Source of the DNA: Saccharothrix sp. HUAS TT1 | GTDB lineage: Bacteria > Actinomycetota > Actinomycetes > Mycobacteriales > Pseudonocardiaceae | NCBI RefSeq assembly: GCF_040744945.1 | Contig: NZ_CP160453.1 | Span: forward strand, 5,518,001 to 5,582,000 | Direction of reading: 5' to 3' | DNA: 64,000 nucleotides | Shown here: positions 1 to 12,742 of the stretch, piece after piece | Layout of the letters: every line of letters starts with the position of its first letter | How positions within the stretch are numbered: the first letter of the stretch is position 1 | Notes under the pieces: generated by a model | What the model saw: only the letters and a program-made list of their open reading frames with translations | What the model was told of the DNA's origin: nothing | Databases searched by the model: none | Program-made: the position numbers and the translations under genes

Positions 1-2
1 TG

Positions 3-3000
3 GAGCTGCCGGACGACCAAGGCGCGGTGTCCACCGGACGGCTGTCCACCCGCACGCACCCGTGGCTTGCCGACCACGCCGTCGACGGCACGGTGCTGCT
101 GCCCGGCACGGCCTTCGTGGAGCTGGCAGCCGAGGCCGGTCGAGCCCTCGGTCACCCGGTCATCACGGACCTGGTGCTGCACGTGCCGCTGACCGTGACC
201 GAACGCCCCGCGCACGTCCAGGTGTCCGTCGGCGCGCCGGACCACGCCGACCGCCGCCCGGTCACCGTGCACTCGCGCGTCGACGGCGAGTGGGTCCGCC
301 ACGCGTCCGGGACGCTCGGCCGGGCGCAGACCGCGACCCCGACCGCCTGGGAACCGCGTGGCGAAGCCGTCGACCCGGCCGGCTTCTACGACCACCTCGC
401 CGACCTCGGCTACGAGTACGGCCCGGCGTTCCGGGGCGTGCGGGCGCTGTGGCTCGGCGAGGACGAGGTGTTCGCCGAGGTGTCGGTGCCGGACGGCGCG
501 AAGTTCGGCCTGCACCCGGCGCTGCTGGACGCCGCGCTGCAACCGGTGATCCTGCTGCACCCGGACAGCCGGTTGCGGCTGCCGTTCAGCTTCACCGGCA
601 TCGCCGTGCACGCCCCGGGCGTCTCGACGGCCAGGGTCCACCTGTCCCGCACGGGACCGGACGCCTTCACCGTCACCGTGACCGACCCGGCGGGCGGGCC
701 GGTCGCCGACATCGACACGCTCACCGTGCGGTCCGCCGCCGAGACCCGGACGACCCTGCTGCGCACCGAGTGGGTTCCGCTGACGGCGTCCGCCCCGGTG
801 CCCGTGCGCCTCGCGCCGCTGCTGACCGGGCGGCCGGACGCCGAGTCGGCGCACGTCCTCACCCGGCAGGCGTTGCGGGTGGTGCAGGAGTTCCTGGCGT
901 CCGACGAGCGGGTGCGCCTGGTGGTGCCCACCCGGGCGGACGACCCGGCGGGCGCGGCGGTCCGGGGGCTGGTGCGCAGTGCCGCCGCCGAGCACCCCGG
1001 CCGGTTCACCCTGGTCGGGCTGGACCGGGACGCGACGCCGGAGCAGGCGCTGGACGCGGCGGCGGTGGCGGGTGGCGAACCGGAGCTGGCGATCCGCGGC
1101 GGCGCGGTCCTCGTGCCCCGGCAGGCGCCGTTCACCTCGCGGCCGTCGTCGCCGGACGGCTCGTGGCGGCTGGTCGAGTCCGGCACCGGCAGCCTGGACG
1201 ACCTGGCGTTCGCCGAGGTGGCCGAGACGCCGCTGGAGCGCGGTCAGGTGCGGATCGGGGTGCGGGCGGCGGGCCTGAACTTCCGCGACGTGCTGATCGC
1301 GCTGGGGATGTACCCGGACGAGGCGTTGCTGGGCGGCGAGGCGGCGGGCGTGGTGCTCGACGTCGGCCCGGACGTCGACCGGTTCCGGCCGGGTGACCGG
1401 GTGCTCGGCCTCGCGGCGGGCGTGTTCGGCCCCCGGACCGTCGCCGACCACCGGCTGCTCGCCCCGATCCCGGACGGCTGGTCGTTCGCGCGGGCGGCGG
1501 CCGTGCCGGTGGCGTTCCTGACCGCGTGGCACGGCTTGGTCGACCTGGGCCGCATTCGGCCCGGCGACCGGGTGCTGATCCACTCGGGTGCGGGCGGCGT
1601 CGGCACGGCCGCGATCCAACTGGCCCGGCACCTGGGCGCCGAGGTGTTCGCCACGGCGAGCCCCGGCAAGTGGGACGTCCTGCGTGACCTCGGCTTGGAC
1701 GACGACCACATCGCGTCGTCGCGGACGGTGGAGTTCGGGCAGCGCTTTCCCCGGGTCGACGTGGTGCTGAACTCGCTCGCGGGCGAGTTCACCGACGCGT
1801 CGCTGCGGCTGCTCGCGCCGGGTGGCCGGTTCGTGGAGATGGGCAAGACCGACGTCCGCGACCCCGCCGGGGTCGACTACCGGGCGTTCGACCTCAACGA
1901 CGCCGACCCCGGGCACCTCGGTGACGTGCTGGCCGAAGTGCTGCGGTTGTTCGCCGAGGGCGTGCTGCGGCTGCCGCCGATCGCCACCACCGACGTTCGG
2001 CGGGCGGTGGACGCGTTCCGGCTGATGAGCCAGGCGCGGCACGTCGGCAAGCTGGTGCTCACCGTGCCCCGGCTCGCCGACGGCACGGTGCTGATCACCG
2101 GCGGCACGGGCACGCTCGGCCGCGCCCTGGCGGCGCACCTGGTGGCCAGGCACGGTGTTCGGCGGCTGGTGCTGGTGAGCCGCAGCGGTGGTGAACCGCC
2201 GGAGCTGGACGCGGACGTGCGGGTGGTCGCGTGTGACGTGTCGGACCGGGACGCGGTCGCGGAGCTGGTCGCGTCGATCCCCGATCTGACCGCCGTGGTG
2301 CACGCGGCCGGCGTGCTGGACGACGCGGTGGTGCAGGGGCTCACCCCCGAGCAGCTGGACCGCGTGCTGCGGCCCAAGGTGGACGGCGCGTGGCACCTGC
2401 ACGAGCTGACCGCCGACCTCGACGCGTTCGTGCTGTTCTCCGCCGCCGCCGGGGTGCTGGGCAACCCCGGGCAGGCCAACTACGCGGCGGCGAACTCCTA
2501 CCTGGACGCCCTCGCCCGGCACCGGCACGCGCTCGGCCTGCCCGCCGTGTCGATGGCGTGGGGCTACTGGGCCGAGGCCAGCGGGATGACCGCGCACCTC
2601 ACCGCCACCGACAAGGAGCGCTTCGCCCGCGCCGGCATCGCGCCGATGACGACCGAGCAGGCGCTGGCGCTGTTCGACGCCGCCCTGGCCGGTGGACAGC
2701 CCGCCGTGACGACCGCGCACCTCGCCACCAGGGGTCCGCGAGCGCTGCCCGCGCCGCCCGCCGCCGACACCGACCTGCTGTCCCTGGTCACCACCCACAC
2801 CACGGCCGTGCTCGGGCACGCCGACGCGTCGGCGATCAAGCCCCGGTTGGCGTTCAAGGACCTCGGGTTCGACTCGCTGACCGCCGTGGAACTGCGCAAC
2901 CGGCTGGCCGCGGCGACCGGTCTGCGGCTGCCCGCGACCCTGGTCTTCGACCACCCGACACCCGACGAGCTGGCCGAGCACCTGCGGCTGGAGCTGACCG

Positions 3001-3010
3001 GCGCACGTCC
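3..3010 (+). other. PKS module I (partial): DH-ER-KR-ACP
   Basis: DH lies at about 3-730, with the HxxxGxxxxP motif ([10 protein letters not shown]) and DAALQ. ER lies at about 1150-2070, with the NADPH loop [11 protein letters not shown] and a Tyr in LGMYP; in this family that Tyr correlates with a 2S methyl. KR lies at about 2080-2720 with GGTGTLG, the B-type LDD motif and the YAAAN Tyr/Asn pair. The residue 13 before that Tyr is Ala (FSAAAG), where the other five KRs here have Ser. ACP Ser is at 2874-2876. KS and AT are outside the window. By domain content the module is fully reducing, but the missing Ser makes KR activity uncertain; without ketoreduction the DH and ER would have no substrate. 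Confidence 0.93.
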
Positions 3011-6000
3011 GGCAGTCGCCGCGCCGGTGGTGAAGGCGGTGGACGACTCCACCAAGGCCGATCCGATCGTGATCGTCGGCATGGGCTGTCGGCTGCCCGG
3101 TGGCGTCGAGTCGCCGGACGACCTGTGGCGGCTGGTGTCGGAGGGCGTGGATGCCATCGGCGACTTCCCGACCGATCGCGGGTGGGACCTGGACCGCCTC
3201 TACCACCCGGACCCCGACCACCCCGGGACCAGCTACACCCGTTCGGGTGGCTTCCTGCGTGACGCGGCCGGGTTCGACGCCGACTTCTTCGGCATCTCGC
3301 CACGTGAGGCGTTGGCGATGGACCCGCAGCAGCGCGTGCTGCTGGAAACCGCGTGGGAGACCATCGAGCACGCGGGCATCGACCCGACGTCGCTGCGCGG
3401 CAGCCAGACCGGCGTGTTCACCGGCCTGTGGTCCTCCGGGTACGGGGGTGTGGTCGAGCAGGCCCCGAGGGACGCCGAGGGCTACCTGGCTACCGGCATC
3501 TCGCCGAGCGTCACGTCCGGTCGCGTCGCCTACCTGCTCGGGCTGCGCGGTCAGGCCGTGTCGGTGGACTCCGCCTGCTCGTCGTCGCTGGTGGCGATGC
3601 ACCTGGCGGCGCAGGCGCTGCGGTCGGGTGAGTGCGACCTGGCGTTGGCCGGTGGCGTCACGGTGATCGTGAACCCGCTGGGGTTCACCGAGTTCTCCCG
3701 GCAGCGGGGCTTGGCGGCCGACGGTCGCTGCAAGCCGTTCGCCGCCGCCGCCGACGGCACGGGCTGGGGCGAGGGCGCGGGTTTGGTGCTGTTGGAGCGC
3801 CTGTCGGACGCCCGCCGCAACGGTCACCGCGTGCTGGCGGTGCTGCGTGGTAGTGCGGTGAACCAGGACGGCGCGTCGAACGGGTTGACCGCGCCGAGCG
3901 GTCCGTCGCAGGAGCGGGTGATCCGGCAGGCGTTGGCGAGCGCCGGCCTGCGAGCGTCCGATGTGGACGCGGTGGAAGCGCACGGCACGGGTACGACTCT
4001 TGGTGACCCGATCGAGGCTCAGGCGTTGCTGGCCACGTACGGTGCGGACCGCTCCGAACCGCTCTGGCTGGGGTCGGTGAAGTCGAACATCGGTCACACC
4101 CAGGCGGCAGCCGGTGTCGCGGGCGTGATCAAGATGGTGATGGCCCTGCGGCACGGGCGGTTGCCGAAGACGTTGCACGTGGACGAGCCGTCGCCGCACG
4201 TGGACTGGACGGCCGGTGACGTGCGGCTGCTCACGGACACCGTGTCGTGGCCGGAGACCGACCACCCCCGCCGCGCGGGCGTGTCGTCGTTCGGTGTGAG
4301 CGGCACGAACGCCCACCTCATCATCGAGCAGGCGCCCGACGCCGAGGTGGAGCCGGAACCGGTGGCCGAGCGGGTCCCGTGGGTGATCACCGGCAAGTCC
4401 GAGCAGGCGGTGCGCGACCAGGCTCGTCGGCTCACGAGTTCGGCCGGCTCCGCTGCCGCCGTGGCACACGTCCTCGCAGGTAGAGCGCGTTTTGATCATC
4501 GTGCGGTGGTGTTGGACCCGGCGGCTCTCGGTGCGTTGGCGGAGGGTCGTGAGCATCCGGCTTTGGTGACGGGCACGGTTTCGCTGTTGGGCAAGTCGGT
4601 GTTCGTGTTCCCGGGTCAGGGTGCGCAGTGGGTTGGTATGGGTCGTGAGTTGTACGCGGCGGAGTCGGTGTTTCGGGATGCGGTCGATGCGTGTGCCGAG
4701 GCGTTGGCGCCGCATACGGATTGGTCGTTGGTGGAGGTGTTGAACGGCGGTTCGTTGGATCGGGTTGATGTGGTGCAGCCGGCGTTGTTCGCGATGATGG
4801 TGTCGTTGGCGGCGTTGTGGCGGTCACGCGGTGTGGAGCCGGATGCGGTCGTGGGTCACTCGCAAGGTGAGATCGCGGCGGCATATGTAGCCGGAGCGCT
4901 GTCACTGAAGGACGCCGCGCGCGTAGTCGCGTTGCGCAGCAAGGCTCTTGTCGCCATAGCCGGTCGAGGCGGAATGGTCGCGGCGAGCCTGCCGCCCGAC
5001 TCGGAACTGCTGACCCGCTGGGGCGACCGGCTCTCGATCGCGGTGGTCAACGCGCCGGAGTCCGTCGTGGTCTCCGGCGAACCGGCCGCGCTCGCCGAAC
5101 TGGTGGCGGCCTGCGAGGCCGACGGCATCCGGGCCAGGGTCCTCCCGGTGGACTACGCGGCGCACTCGGCGCAGGTGGAGGCGGTCCGGGAACGGCTGCT
5201 GGCCGAGCTGGCCGACATCGAGCCGTTGCCGGCCCGGATCCCGTTCCACTCGACGGTGACCAACAGCCCGGTCGAGACCGCCGATGCCGCCTACTGGTAC
5301 CGCAACCTGCGTGAACCGGTGCGGTTCGACCTGGCCGTGGACGCGCTGCTGGCCACCGGGCACGACGTGTTCGTGGAGGTCAGCCCACACCCGGTGCTGG
5401 TGCCCGCCCTGGACGGCGCGACCGTCGCCACCGGCACCTTGCGCCGCGACCAGGCGGACTTCACCGCCTCGGCCGCACGCCTGTTCGTCGCCGGTGTCGA
5501 CGTCGACTGGCCGCTGCCCGCCGCCGGTCACGTCGACCTGCCGACCTACCCGTTCCAGCACGAGCGCTACTGGCTGACCCCCGGGCCGGGGAACGCCGAC
5601 GTGACGGCGGCCGGTCTGGAGCCGGCGGACCACCCGCTGCTCGGCGCGGCCGTGGAGCTCGCCGACGGCGGTGGCGTCGTGCTGACCGGGCGGTGGTCGA
5701 CGGCGACCCACCCGTGGCTGGCCGACCACGCCGTCCACGGCTCGGTGCTGCTGCCGGGCACCGGCTTCGCGGAACTGGCGCTGCGGGCCGGCGGCCAGGT
5801 CGGTCGGCCCGTGCTGGACGAGCTGCTGCTGGAAGCGCCGCTGGTGCTGTCCGGGCAGGACCCGGTGCTGGTCCAGGTCGTGGTGGACGCCTCGAACGCG
5901 GTCACCATCCACTCGCGGGTCGACGGCGACTGGGTGCGGCACGCCACCGGCGCGCTCGGCGTCCAACCACCCCCGACCGGTGTCCTGGAGTGGCCGGTGG

Positions 6001-9000
6001 ACGCCGAACCCGTCGACCTCACCGGCTTCTACGACGACCTCGCGGCCCGCGGCTACGAGTACGGCCCCGCGTTCGAGGGCGTGCGGGCGGTGTGGCGGCG
6101 GGGCGCCGACCTCTACGCCGAGGTCGCCCTGGACGTCCGCGACGGGTTCGACCTGCACCCGGCGCTGCTCGACGCCGCGCTGCAGCCGTTGACGCTGGTC
6201 GCGGCCGGTCGGCTGCCGTTCTCGTTCGCCGGGCTGGCGATCCTGGCGACGGGGGTGTCGGCGGCCCGCGTGCATCTGACGCCGACCGGCCCCGACACCT
6301 ACCGCGTGCTGCTCGCAACCGACACCGGCCAACCGGTGGCCGTGGTGGACGCGCTCACCGTGCGGCCGATGACGGCGGACTTCCAGGCCCGCGACCACCG
6401 CCTGTTCCGCCTCGACTGGGTCCCGGTCACCCCTTCGACGTCGTCGGACACGGCCGTGCACCACGTGGTCGGCGAGCCGGGCGCGGACCCGGTCGAGGCC
6501 GCGCACGCCCTGACCGCCGAGACCCTGGCCGTCGTCCAGGACTTCCTGCGCACCTCGGACGACGGCAGGCTCACGATCGTCACGCGTGGCGCGGCGGGGC
6601 CGGGTGAGGTGACCGACCTCGCCGCGGCCTCGGTCTGGGGCCTGGTGCGGGCGGCCGAGGCCGAGCACCCCGGCCGGTTCGCGCTGGTCGACGTGGACCA
6701 CGACGGCGAGGTCCGGGCGCACGCCGACGAGTTCCAGGTGGCGGTCCGCGGTGACGCGGTGCTCGCACCCCGGCTGGACCGGGCGCCCGGCGCGGCACGC
6801 CCGCTGGAACTGGACGGCACCGTGCTGATCACCGGCGGCACCGGCACGCTGGGCGTGCTGGTGGCCCGGCACCTGGTCGCCCGGCACGGCGTGCGGCGGC
6901 TCGTGCTGCTCAGCCGCAGCGGCGGTGAGGTGGAGGTCGAGGGCGCGGACGTGTCGGTCGTCGCGTGCGACGTCACGGACCGGGCGGCGCTCGCCGACGT
7001 GCTCGCCACGATCCCCGACCTGTGCGCCGTGGTGCACGCGGCGGGTGTGCTGGACGACGGCGTGGTGGCGTCGCTGACCCCGGAACGCCTGCACGACGTG
7101 CTGCGGCCCAAGGTGGACGCCGCCTGGCACCTGCACGAGCTGACCCGCGACCTGAAGGCGTTCGTGCTGTTCTCCTCGGCCGCCGGGGTGCTGGGCAGTC
7201 CCGGCCAGGGCAACTACGCCGCCGCCAACGCCTTCCTGGACGCCCTCGCCGCGCACCGGCACGCGCTCGGCCTGCCGGCGGTGTCGCTGGCGTGGGGTCA
7301 GTGGGAGCAGGCCAGCGGCTTGACCGGGCACCTCACCGAGGCCGACCAGCGCCGGCTGGAGCGGTCCGGCGTGGTGCCGATGTCGACCGAGCACGCGCTG
7401 GCGCTGTTCGACGCCGCCTTGGCCGACGGCGCGCCCGCGTTGGTGCCCGCCCGGCTCGACCTCGCCACGCCCGCTTTGCGCGGGTTGACGCGGCGTGCGC
7501 GCCGGATCGCCGACACCGACCTGGCGCACCGGCTCACGGCGTTGCCCGAGGCCGAGCAGCACGCCCTGGTGCTGGACCTGGTCAGCTCGCACACCGCCGT
7601 GGTGCTGGGGCGGTCCGACGGCGTCGCCGCGAACCGGGCGTTCAAGGACCTCGGGTTCGACTCGCTGACGGCGGTGGAGCTGCGCAACCGGCTGGCCGCG
7701 GCGCTGGGCGTGAAGCTGCCCGCGACCGTCACGTTCGACCACCCGACGCCGACCGCCCTCGCCACCCACCTGCGCGGCCTCCTGCTCGGGCAGGAGCGCC
7801 GGGTCGTGGCGCCGGTCGCCGCCGCCTCCACCGACGACCCGGTCGTGGTGGTGGGCATGGCGTGCCGGTTCCCGGGCGGGGTCGGTTCGGCGGCGGAGCT
7901 GTGGCGGTTGGTGTCCGAGGGGGTGGACGCGATCGGCGACTTCCCGACCGATCGCGGGTGGGACCTGGACCGGCTGTTCGACCCGTCGGGCGCGCCCGGG
8001 ACCAGCTACACCCGTTCCGGCGGGTTCCTGACCGACGTGGCCGGGTTCGACGCCGAGTTCTTCGGGATCTCACCCCGTGAGGCGATGGCGATGGATCCGC
8101 AGCAGCGCATCCTGTTGGAGACGGCGTGGGAGGCGTTCGAGCACGCGGGTGTCGACCCGACGTCGTTGCGGGGCAGCAGAACGGGGGTGTTCACCGGCAT
8201 CTGGTCGTCCGGGTACGGCGGCGGCGCCCAGCCGCCCGACCTGGAGGGCTACCTGTCGACCGGCACGGCCACCAGCGTGACGTCCGGTCGGGTCTCGTAC
8301 CTGCTCGGGCTGGAAGGGCCGGCGGTGTCGGTGGACACGGCCTGCTCGTCGTCGCTGGTCGCCATCCACCTGGCGGCGCAGGCGCTGCGGTCGGGGGAGT
8401 GCACGCTGGCGCTGGCCGGTGGCGTGACGGTGATGGCGAATCCGTCCGGGTTCGTGGAGTTCTCGCGGCAGCGAGGGCTGGCGGCGGACGGCCGGATCAA
8501 GTCGTTCGCCGACGCCGCCGACGGCACCAGCTGGTCCGAGGGGTCCGGCTTGGTGCTGCTGGAGCGGCTGTCGGACGCGCGTCGCAACGGTCACCGGGTT
8601 CTGGCTGTGGTGCGGGGCAGTGCGGTGAACCAGGACGGCGCGTCGAACGGGTTGACCGCGCCCAACGGCCCGTCGCAGGAGCGCGTGATCCGGCAGGCGT
8701 TGGCGAACGCGGGGCTGCAGCCGTCCGATGTGGACGCGGTAGAGGCGCACGGTACGGGTACGACCCTCGGTGACCCGATCGAGGCTCAGGCGTTGCTGGC
8801 GACTTATGGCGCTGAGCGTGATGTGCCGTTGTGGCTGGGGTCGGTGAAGTCGAACATCGGCCACACCCAGGCGGCAGCCGGTATCGCGGGCGTGATCAAG
8901 ATGATCGAGGCGATGCGGCACGGGACGCTCCCGCGCACCCTGCACGTCGACCGGCCCACCACGCACGTCGACTGGGAGGCCGGTGACGTCCGGCTCCTCA

Positions 9001-12000
9001 CCGAGGCGACGACCTGGCCCGCCGTCGGGCGGCCACGTCGGGCCGGTGTGTCGTCCTTCGGCATCAGTGGCACGAACGCGCACGTGATCCTGGAACAGCT
9101 GCCCGGGACCGACGTCGAGACGACCGAACCGGCGCCGTGGCTGCTGTCGGCCAAGTCCCCGGAGGCACTGCGCGCCCAGGCCCGACGCCTGCGCGCGTTC
9201 GTGGACGACCCGGCGGTCGGCGCGGCCCTGGCGACCCGGGCGCGGTTCGCCTACCGGGCCGCCCTCACCGATCCGGCTGCGCTCGCCGCCGACCTCGACG
9301 CCCTGGCCAGGGGTGACGCGCCGATCGGTGAAGCGCGGACCGGCAAGACCGCGTTCGTGTTCTCCGGCCAGGGTTCCCAGTGGCACGGCATGGGACAACG
9401 CCTCCGCGATGCCTACCCCGTGTTCGCGCAGGTCTTGGACGACGTGTGTGGCCGTCTGGACTTGTCGCTGCCCGATGTGGACCTCGATCAGACCCGCTAC
9501 ACGCAGCCTGCGTTGTTCGCGATCGAGGTGGCGCTGTATCGCTTGGTGGAGTCGTTGGGCTTGAGGCCGGATCACCTGGTCGGTCATTCGGTGGGCGAGG
9601 TCGCCGCCGCGCACGTCGCGGGGGTGTTGAGCTTGGAGGACGCCTGCACTCTCGTCTCGGCACGTGGCCGGTTGATGCAGGAGTTGCCGCCCGGTGGCGC
9701 GATGGTGTCGATCCGCGCCACCGAGGCCGAGGTAGCGGCGACGCTGCCTGAAGGGGTGACCATCGCGGCGGTGAACGGGCCTGAGTCGGTGGTCGTCTCC
9801 GGCGACGAGGACGCGGTGCTGGAGCTGGCCGACCTGTGGGAGACGCTGGGGCACGAGACGCGGCGGCTCTCGGTCAGCCACGCGTTCCACTCCTCGCACA
9901 TGGACCCGATGCTGGACGAGTTCGCGCGAGTGGCCGAGAGCCTGACCTACCACCCACCGGCCGTGCCGATCGTCTCCACGGTCACGGGCGAGCCGTCCGA
10001 CGTGAGCACTGCGGCCTACTGGGTGCGTCAGGCCCGGGAAGCGGTGCGGTTCGAGGACGCGGTGCAGTGGTTGCGCGCCAACGGCGTCACGGCGTTCCTG
10101 GAGATCGGACCGCACCCCACACTGGTCCCCAACGGGGTGATGCGGCGCGACCACGACGAACCCGAACGGATTCGCGCCGCCCTCGGCCGCATGTGGGTCG
10201 AGGGCGCGGAGTGGGCCATCCCCAAGGGACACGCGGAGCTGCCGACGTACGCGTTCCAGCGCGAGCGGTTCTGGCTGGCATCCACCTCGCCGACCGACGT
10301 CACGGGCGCCGGGCTCGGCCCGGCCGACCACCCGATGCTGGGCGCGGTGGTGGAGCTGCCGGACGACCAGGGCGTGGTGCTGACCGGGCAGCTGTCCCCG
10401 ACGACCCACCCGTGGCTCGGCGAGCACACCGTCCTGGGCTCCGCGCTGCTGCCGGGCGCCGCGTTCGTGGAACTGGCCGTGCGGGCGGGCGAGCAGGTGG
10501 ACTGCCCGTCCGTCGCTGAGCTGGTGCTGGAATCGCCGCTGGTGCTGACCGGCGCGGTCGACGTGCGGGTCGCGGTCGGCGCGCCCGACCAGGCCGGGCG
10601 GCGGCCCGTCGCGGTGCACTCCAGGGCGGGCGGCGACTGGGTGCGGCACGCCACCGGTCTGCTGGGCGCGCGCCCCGCGCCGCCGGACCGGTGGACCGAG
10701 CCGAGCGCCGAACCCGTCGACCTCGACGGCTTCCACGACGCGCTGGCCGACGCCGGGTTCGAGTACGGCCCGACGTTCCGGGGGCTGCGCGCGGTCCGGC
10801 GGTCCGGCGACGACCTCTACGCCGACGTCGAGCTGCCCGTCGACGGCGACCGGTTCGCGCTGCACCCCGCCCTCCTGGACGCCGCGATCCAGGCCGTCAC
10901 GGTCGCCGACGACCGCGCCAAGATGCCGTTCTCGTTCACCGGCGTCACGGTGTGGGCGACGGGCCGCGCGGCGGCGAGGGTCCGGCTGTCGGCCACCGGT
11001 CCGCAGGCCTACCGGGTCGACCTGGCCGCCCCGTCCGGTGAGCCGATCGCGACCGTCGAGTCGTTGACCCTGCGCGTGCCGCAGGCTGCCTCCCGGCCGC
11101 AGGCCCTCCACCGGATCGCCTGGCCCGAGCTGGAGGGCGGTTCCGCCCCCGGCACGTCCGACCGCCACCACCACGCCACCGACCCGGCCGGGGCGCTGCG
11201 CGCGGTGCAGGAGTTCCTGGCCGACGGCGACACGGCGGCCCGCCTGGTCGTGGTGACCAGGGGCGCGGTGTCGGTGCGGGGCGAGGACGTGCCGGACCCG
11301 CGGGCTGCCGCCGTCTGGGGCCTGGTCCGGTCCGCCGCCACCGAGCACCCCGGCCGGTTCGCCCTGGTCGACACCGACACCGACGACGTCCCGCCGGTCC
11401 CGGGCGACGAGCCGCAGCTCGCGGTCCGCGCCGGACGGGTCCACGTGCCGCGCCTGGAACGCGTCGACCTGGCGCCGCTGCCGTCCACCCTCAGCCCGGA
11501 CGGCGTCGTGCTCGTCACCGGCGGCACGGGCGCGCTGGGCGGCGCGGTCGCCCGGCACCTCGTGGCCGAACACGGCGTCACCCGGCTGCTGCTGGTCAGC
11601 CGTCGCGGTCCGGCCGCGCCCGGCGTCGCCGAGCTGGTGGCGGACCTGGCCGCGGCCGAGGTCGAGGTGGTGGCCTGCGACGTGGCCGACCGCGACGCCG
11701 TCGCCCGGCTGCTCGCCGAGCACCCGGTCACCTCGGTCGTGCACGCGGCCGGCGTGCTGGACGACGCCGTGGTGCAGTCGCTGGACGCCGACCGGCTCGC
11801 CGTCGTCTGGGGGCCCAAGGCCGCCGCCGCGCTGCACCTGCACGAGCTGACCGGCGACCTGGAGGCGTTCGTGCTGTTCTCCTCGGCCGCCGGCGTGCTC
11901 GGCGGGCCGGGTCAGGCGAACTACGCCGCCGCGAACGCGTTCCTCGACGCCCTGGCCGCGCACCGGCACGCCAACGGCCTGCCCGCCGTGTCCCTGGCCT

Positions 12001-12737
12001 GGGGCCACTGGGCGCAGGAGAGCGGCATGACCGGCGGGCTCACCGACACCGACCGCAACCGGATGGCCAACGCGGGCGTGCTGCCGATGGCCACCGACGA
12101 GGCGCTGGCCCTGTTCGACGCCGCCCTCACGGCGGGCGAGCCGGTGCTCGCGCCGGTCCGGCTCGACCTGGCCGCCCTGCGCCGGGCGGGCGACCCGCCC
12201 GCGCTGCTGCGCGCCATGGTGCGCCCGCGCGAACGGCGGACCGCCGACCCGACCCGGGACGTGCTGGACCTCGTCCGCCACGCGGTGGCCCGGGTGCTCG
12301 GCCACGCGTCCACCGACGCGGTCGGCCCGGACCGGGCGTTCAAGGACCTCGGGTTCGACTCGCTGACCGCCGTCGAGCTGCGCAACCGGCTCGACGCGGA
12401 GACCGGGTTGCGGCTGCCGGCCACGCTCACGTTCGACCACCCGACACCGGCCCGGCTCGCCGACCACCTGCGCGGCCTGCTCGCGACGAGCGCGCCGGAC
12501 CCGGTGCTGGCCGAGCTGGACCGGCTCAAGTCCACCCTGGACACCGCGGCGGACGTCGACCACGACGCCGTCGCCGCACGGCTGGAAGCGCTGCTCGCGT
12601 CGTGGACCGCCAGGCGGGGCGGGGCCGAGGACGACCTGGACGACGCCACGGACAGCGAGCTGTTCAGCATCCTCGACGACGAGCACCGCCGGACCCAGGT
12701 CATCCGATCGGGCGAGCACCGCAACGCGGGGGAGTAG
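3..12737 (+). CDS. Modular type I PKS, 5'-truncated: modules I (partial), II, III
   Basis: The reading frame is open from the left edge, so the true start lies outside the window; the first visible codons already belong to a dehydratase domain. Domain order is DH-ER-KR-ACP (module I), KS-AT-DH-KR-ACP (module II) and KS-AT-DH-KR-ACP (module III). A C-terminal helical, acidic tail of about 75 residues (12500-12734) looks like a docking domain for the next PKS protein. The tail fits the family role of handing the ACP-bound chain to the protein encoded 5 bp downstream. All KS domains have the TACSSS/SACSSS active-site Cys and the later His motifs, and all ACPs have the GFDSL phosphopantetheine Ser. 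The stop at 12735 is preceded by GGGGGAG, which serves as ribosome binding site for the next gene, so the two are co-transcribed. Assembly-line role is certain; the product is not identified. Confidence 0.97.
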   Translation, partial: ELPDDQGAVSTGRLSTRTHPWLADHAVDGTVLLPGTAFVELAAEAGRALGHPVITDLVLHVPLTVTERPAHVQVSVGAPDHADRRPVTVHSRVDGEWVRHASGTLGRAQTATPTAWEPRGEAVDPAGFYDHLADLGYEYGPAFRGVRALWLGEDEVFAEVSVPDGAKFGLHPALLDAALQPVILLHPDSRLRLPFSFTGIAVHAPGVSTARVHLSRTGPDAFTVTVTDPAGGPVADIDTLTVRSAAETRTTLLRTEWVPLTASAPVPVRLAPLLTGRPDAESAHVLTRQALRVVQEFLASDERVRLVVPTRADDPAGAAVRGLVRSAAAEHPGRFTLVGLDRDATPEQALDAAAVAGGEPELAIRGGAVLVPRQAPFTSRPSSPDGSWRLVESGTGSLDDLAFAEVAETPLERGQVRIGVRAAGLNFRDVLIALGMYPDEALLGGEAAGVVLDVGPDVDRFRPGDRVLGLAAGVFGPRTVADHRLLAPIPDGWSFARAAAVPVAFLTAWHGLVDLGRIRPGDRVLIHSGAGGVGTAAIQLARHLGAEVFATASPGKWDVLRDLGLDDDHIASSRTVEFGQRFPRVDVVLNSLAGEFTDASLRLLAPGGRFVEMGKTDVRDPAGVDYRAFDLNDADPGHLGDVLAEVLRLFAEGVLRLPPIATTDVRRAVDAFRLMSQARHVGKLVLTVPRLADGTVLITGGTGTLGRALAAHLVARHGVRRLVLVSRSGGEPPELDADVRVVACDVSDRDAVAELVASIPDLTAVVHAAGVLDDAVVQGLTPEQLDRVLRPKVDGAWHLHELTADLDAFVLFSAAAGVLGNPGQANYAAANSYLDALARHRHALGLPAVSMAWGYWAEASGMTAHLTATDKERFARAGIAPMTTEQALALFDAALAGGQPAVTTAHLATRGPRALPAPPAADTDLLSLVTTHTTAVLGHADASAIKPRLAFKDLGFDSLTAVELRNRLAAATGLRLPATLVFDHPTPDELAEHLRLELTGARPAVAAPVVKAVDDSTKADPIVIVGMGCRLPGGVESPDDLWRLVSEGVDAIGDFPTDRGWDLDRLYHPDPDHPGTSYTRSGGFLRDAAGFDADFFGISPREALAMDPQQRVLLETAWETIEHAGIDPTSLRGSQTGVFTGLWSSGYGGVVEQAPRDAEGYLATGISPSVTSGRVAYLLGLRGQAVSVDSACSSSLVAMHLAAQALRSGECDLALAGGVTVIVNPLGFTEFSRQRGLAADGRCKPFAAAADGTGWGEGAGLVLLERLSDARRNGHRVLAVLRGSAVNQDGASNGLTAPSGPSQERVIRQALASAGLRASDVDAVEAHGTGTTLGDPIEAQALLATYGADRSEPLWLGSVKSNIGHTQAAAGVAGVIKMVMALRHGRLPKTLHVDEPSPHVDWTAGDVRLLTDTVSWPETDHPRRAGVSSFGVSGTNAHLIIEQAPDAEVEPEPVAERVPWVITGKSEQAVRDQARRLTSSAGSAAAVAHVLAGRARFDHRAVVLDPAALGALAEGREHPALVTGTVSLLGKSVFVFPGQGAQWVGMGRELYAAESVFRDAVDACAEALAPHTDWSLVEVLNGGSLDRVDVVQPALFAMMVSLAALWRSRGVEPDAVVGHSQGEIAAAYVAGALSLKDAARVVALRSKALVAIAGRGGMVAASLPPDSELLTRWGDRLSIAVVNAPESVVVSGEPAALAELVAACEADGIRARVLPVDYAAHSAQVEAVRERLLAELADIEPLPARIPFHSTVTNSPVETADAAYWYRNLREPVRFDLAVDALLATGHDVFVEVSPHPVLVPALDGATVATGTLRRDQADFTASAARLFVAGVDVDWPLPAAGHVDLPTYPFQHERYWLTPGPGNADVTAAGLEPADHPLLGAAVELADGGGVVLTGRWSTATHPWLADHAVHGSVLLPGTGFAELALRAGGQVGRPVLDELLLEAPLVLSGQDPVLVQVVVDASNAVTIHSRVDGDWVRHATGALGVQPPPTGVLEWPVDAEPVDLTGFYDDLAARGYEYGPAFEGVRAVWRRGADLYAEVALDVRDGFDLHPALLDAALQPLTLVAAGRLPFSFAGLAILATGVSAARVHLTPTGPDTYRVLLATDTGQPVAVVDALTVRPMTADFQARDHRLFRLDWVPVTPSTSSDTAVHHVVGEPGADPVEAAHALTAETLAVVQDFLRTSDDGRLTIVTRGAAGPGEVTDLAAASVWGLVRAAEAEHPGRFALVDVDHDGEVRAHADEFQVAVRGDAVLAPRLDRAPGAARPLELDGTVLITGGTGTLGVLVARHLVARHGVRRLVLLSRSGGEVEVEGADVSVVACDVTDRAALADVLATIPDLCAVVHAAGVLDDGVVASLTPERLHDVLRPKVDAAWHLHELTRDLKAFVLFSSAAGVLGSPGQGNYAAANAFLDALAAHRHALGLPAVSLAWGQWEQASGLTGHLTEADQRRLERSGVVPMSTEHALALFDAALADGAPALVPARLDLATPALRGLTRRARRIADTDLAHRLTALPEAEQHALVLDLVSSHTAVVLGRSDGVAANRAFKDLGFDSLTAVELRNRLAAALGVKLPATVTFDHPTPTALATHLRGLLLGQERRVVAPVAAASTDDPVVVVGMACRFPGGVGSAAELWRLVSEGVDAIGDFPTDRGWDLDRLFDPSGAPGTSYTRSGGFLTDVAGFDAEFFGISPREAMAMDPQQRILLETAWEAFEHAGVDPTSLRGSRTGVFTGIWSSGYGGGAQPPDLEGYLSTGTATSVTSGRVSYLLGLEGPAVSVDTACSSSLVAIHLAAQALRSGECTLALAGGVTVMANPSGFVEFSRQRGLAADGRIKSFADAADGTSWSEGSGLVLLERLSDARRNGHRVLAVVRGSAVNQDGASNGLTAPNGPSQERVIRQALANAGLQPSDVDAVEAHGTGTTLGDPIEAQALLATYGAERDVPLWLGSVKSNIGHTQAAAGIAGVIKMIEAMRHGTLPRTLHVDRPTTHVDWEAGDVRLLTEATTWPAVGRPRRAGVSSFGISGTNAHVILEQLPGTDVETTEPAPWLLSAKSPEALRAQARRLRAFVDDPAVGAALATRARFAYRAALTDPAALAADLDALARGDAPIGEARTGKTAFVFSGQGSQWHGMGQRLRDAYPVFAQVLDDVCGRLDLSLPDVDLDQTRYTQPALFAIEVALYRLVESLGLRPDHLVGHSVGEVAAAHVAGVLSLEDACTLVSARGRLMQELPPGGAMVSIRATEAEVAATLPEGVTIAAVNGPESVVVSGDEDAVLELADLWETLGHETRRLSVSHAFHSSHMDPMLDEFARVAESLTYHPPAVPIVSTVTGEPSDVSTAAYWVRQAREAVRFEDAVQWLRANGVTAFLEIGPHPTLVPNGVMRRDHDEPERIRAALGRMWVEGAEWAIPKGHAELPTYAFQRERFWLASTSPTDVTGAGLGPADHPMLGAVVELPDDQGVVLTGQLSPTTHPWLGEHTVLGSALLPGAAFVELAVRAGEQVDCPSVAELVLESPLVLTGAVDVRVAVGAPDQAGRRPVAVHSRAGGDWVRHATGLLGARPAPPDRWTEPSAEPVDLDGFHDALADAGFEYGPTFRGLRAVRRSGDDLYADVELPVDGDRFALHPALLDAAIQAVTVADDRAKMPFSFTGVTVWATGRAAARVRLSATGPQAYRVDLAAPSGEPIATVESLTLRVPQAASRPQALHRIAWPELEGGSAPGTSDRHHHATDPAGALRAVQEFLADGDTAARLVVVTRGAVSVRGEDVPDPRAAAVWGLVRSAATEHPGRFALVDTDTDDVPPVPGDEPQLAVRAGRVHVPRLERVDLAPLPSTLSPDGVVLVTGGTGALGGAVARHLVAEHGVTRLLLVSRRGPAAPGVAELVADLAAAEVEVVACDVADRDAVARLLAEHPVTSVVHAAGVLDDAVVQSLDADRLAVVWGPKAAAALHLHELTGDLEAFVLFSSAAGVLGGPGQANYAAANAFLDALAAHRHANGLPAVSLAWGHWAQESGMTGGLTDTDRNRMANAGVLPMATDEALALFDAALTAGEPVLAPVRLDLAALRRAGDPPALLRAMVRPRERRTADPTRDVLDLVRHAVARVLGHASTDAVGPDRAFKDLGFDSLTAVELRNRLDAETGLRLPATLTFDHPTPARLADHLRGLLATSAPDPVLAELDRLKSTLDTAADVDHDAVAARLEALLASWTARRGGAEDDLDDATDSELFSILDDEHRRTQVIRSGEHRNAGE
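3058..7800 (+). other. PKS module II: KS-AT(methylmalonyl)-DH-KR-ACP
   Basis: KS lies at about 3058-4335 (active Cys codon 3576-3578, motif DSACSSSL). AT lies at about 4600-5430 with GHSQGE and VDYAAHS, a variant of the YASH signature, so methylmalonyl-CoA is predicted. DH lies at about 5620-6390 ([10 protein letters not shown]), KR at about 6815-7470 (GGTGTLG, LDD, FSSAAG, YAAAN) and the ACP Ser at 7662-7664. There is no ER. The family rule predicts extension with methylmalonyl-CoA and an alpha-methyl alkene. Codon use between about 4485 and 4880 differs sharply from the rest. Confidence 0.93.
8022..8218 (+). repeat. 197-bp perfect direct repeat, copy 1 (KS of module III)
   Basis: Base-for-base identical to 18761-18957 in the KS of module V, including non-preferred codons such as CTG TTG, GAT CCG and AGA. 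Flanking KS sequence diverges on both sides, which suggests recent recombination or gene conversion rather than simple shared ancestry. Confidence 0.9.
9345..10169 (+). repeat. 825-bp near-identical repeat, copy 1 (malonyl AT of module III)
   Basis: Aligns without gaps to 25742-26566 (constant offset 16397) with only scattered substitutions. It covers the whole malonyl-specific AT from the [10 protein letters not shown] motif past the C-terminal end of the domain. Confidence 0.9.
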
Positions 12738-12742
12738 CTGCC

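Larger units (their letters stand above)
7833..12480 (+). other. PKS module III: KS-AT(malonyl)-DH-KR-ACP
   Basis: KS lies at about 7833-9100 (DTACSSSL). AT lies at about 9345-10160 with GHSVGE and SHAFHS, the malonyl-CoA signatures. DH lies at about 10320-11090 ([15 protein letters not shown]), KR at about 11505-12180 (GGTGALG, LDD, FSSAAG, YAAAN) and the ACP Ser at 12360-12362. Predicted product of this step is a disubstituted alkene, conjugated with the one from module II. The KS shares a perfect 197-bp stretch with module V and the AT is nearly identical to that of module VI. Confidence 0.93.
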
